Of a stretch of DNA of 45,649 bases, positions 44,490 to 45,649 are shown piece by piece. Every line of letters starts with the position of its first letter. Position 1 is the stretch's first letter. The notes under the pieces were generated by a model. That model was not told where the DNA came from. It did not search any database and saw nothing but the letters and a program-made list of their open reading frames with translations. Source of the stretch: Bigelowiella natans CCMP2755 (lineage: Eukaryota > Cercozoa > Chlorarachniophyceae); NCBI GenBank assembly GCA_000320545.1, contig ADNK01002747.1:1-45649 (forward strand), in the 5' to 3' direction. The position numbers and the translations under genes are program-made.

Positions 44490-45361
44490 CTGATTTTATC
44501 TGACGATTCGAAATAAGAGCTGATATGGAATATGGTCTCCGTGAAATATGCAATAATATTTTTCTAATTCGAACATTCCGTAGCAGAGAGAATCTGAGAG
44601 CACAATGGTGCTCACACGGAGACCCCCGCGTCCTAGCTGCTGCAGCTGCAGCTATTCGTTCGCACCAGGTGGACAGTTATTAGACATGTAGTAAGAAATA
44701 CACGGCGGAGATAAGTGAAGTAACACCTTTTGGTTGATAGCGTAAGAAATACGAGGTTATAAGAAGAGAGGGGGGGATTTTGTTCTGATTGCAGGCCCTC
44801 GAGGCGGGGTCTTTATGAAACTGACACGTCCTCCTTGTAGGATTTTCCACATTAGTGGTGCTGGCGACGCTGCTTTTTGTGGGGAAGCTTGGGAGTGGGG
44901 GGATTAGGAGCCATGCCTTCCAGTTATCACCTCGACGTGGCATCGGGGTGAGAAGAACGTGTTTCACCCCCATCCTCAATGAAGCACTACACTCGTAATC
45001 GTACGATGTGAATCTCTCTTTCTCAATGCCGTGCTGGATTTTATGGCTAAGATCCTATCCCCCCTCTCCTGTTCACAATTTTCACTTTTTCCAACAGTCG
45101 CCATGCGAGTTGAGCTTACGAACATGTTACTCCTCGTAAAACAGGGCAAGAAGGCGATGTTTACTTCATGGTTATCGATAAGAGCATCCGTCCCCTCTCT
45201 GACAGTGTCATCGTTATCGTCTTCATCGATATACCGATCTTCCATCCATTGTAGCAGAGCACAGAACGACGAGCATCCTCGAATACCTCCCATGAAACAC
45301 GATGTACCAATGCTGGCTGCTGCTGATAGTAGCTTGCAGCGCCTTTTGTTGGTGCTTTGCC

Positions 45362-45421
<60 letters not shown>

Positions 45422-45649
45422 TTCTCGTTGTCAGATTATGTATGTATGTGATTGCATTTATGGAATACAAAATCGTGTCTTCGTCACCATGTTGCTGATA
45501 CCAAAGGCCTCAACTTCAATACCAGCAGCGCTAGCAAATCATCCGTACTATAAGGCATATATCAGGTAGGAGAGACAAGCCCAAGTGCACCCATACAGAA
45601 TGAGAGAGGGGGGGGGGGGAAGGGGGGGAAAGGGGGAAACCGGGGGGGA
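44490..45649. other. Right-edge region with unresolved exons and a (CT)n repeat
   Basis: It probably contains upstream exons of the gene ending at 44400, but I cannot join them. A CT repeat at 45361-45423 and a G-rich run at the extreme right edge (about 45609-45649) are clear. Confidence 0.4.
45361..45423. repeat. (CT)n microsatellite
   Basis: About 30 CT units with two TTT interruptions, closely resembling the block at 7736-7806 in structure. Confidence 0.9.

Overview
This is nuclear DNA of a eukaryote. Genes are built from many short exons with GT-AG (and a few apparent GC-AG) introns, and a full-length LTR retrotransposon is present. Three genes open with a hydrophobic N-terminal presequence, and two of these (a TruD-family enzyme and a small conserved protein) look like secretory or bipartite plastid presequences. 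I infer a microbial alga with a complex plastid. A chlorarachniophyte or another secondary-plastid alga would fit, but the sequence alone does not settle the lineage. Gene models were spliced by eye and tested by phase continuity at every junction and by match to remembered family motifs; unresolved junctions are stated.

Layout, left to right: (1) 29-2651 minus, 5' part of an unrecognised protein with an N-terminal hydrophobic anchor, running off the left edge; (2) 3353-8532 plus, allantoicase in about 18 exons ending in a PTS1-like tripeptide; (3) 9661-11253 minus, single-exon CDK-like kinase; (4) 11604-15632 plus, TruD/PUS7-family pseudouridine synthase in 13 exons with a signal peptide; (5) 17007-18456 minus, secreted GH24 (phage-type) lysozyme; (6) 19529-20618 plus, small presequence-bearing conserved protein; (7) 21686-27402, a Ty3/gypsy-type retrotransposon in minus orientation with identical 326-bp LTRs; (8) 28678-30231 plus, EF-hand protein in 6 exons; (9) 31328-32069 minus, coiled-coil protein; (10) about 32662-37106 plus, phosphatidylinositol-phosphate kinase; (11) 38177-44016 minus, 19-exon type II membrane protein with an SGNH/GDSL-like domain; (12) 44400-44489 minus, probable last exon of another gene.

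Two architectural patterns stand out. First, genes are arranged as divergent pairs (1/2, 3/4, 5/6, 9/10), and the gene-end spacers between pairs (about 8.5-9.6, 15.6-17.0, 20.6-21.7, 30.2-31.3 and 37.1-38.2 kb) are rich in CTAG/GCTAGC and TGCA words. The retrotransposon sits inside one of these spacers. Second, in most genes nearly every long intron contains a microsatellite (TA, CA, CT/GA, ATC, GTT), sometimes acting as the polypyrimidine tract itself. By contrast the 31.3-37.1 kb pair has short AT-rich introns without microsatellites.

The genes are functionally unrelated housekeeping or secretory genes (purine catabolism, tRNA modification, phosphoinositide and calcium signalling, bacterial cell-wall digestion). 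I see no operon-like or defence-system cluster. The most unusual items are the spacer/divergent-pair architecture, the intron microsatellites, and the retroelement frameshift placed inside its protease domain.
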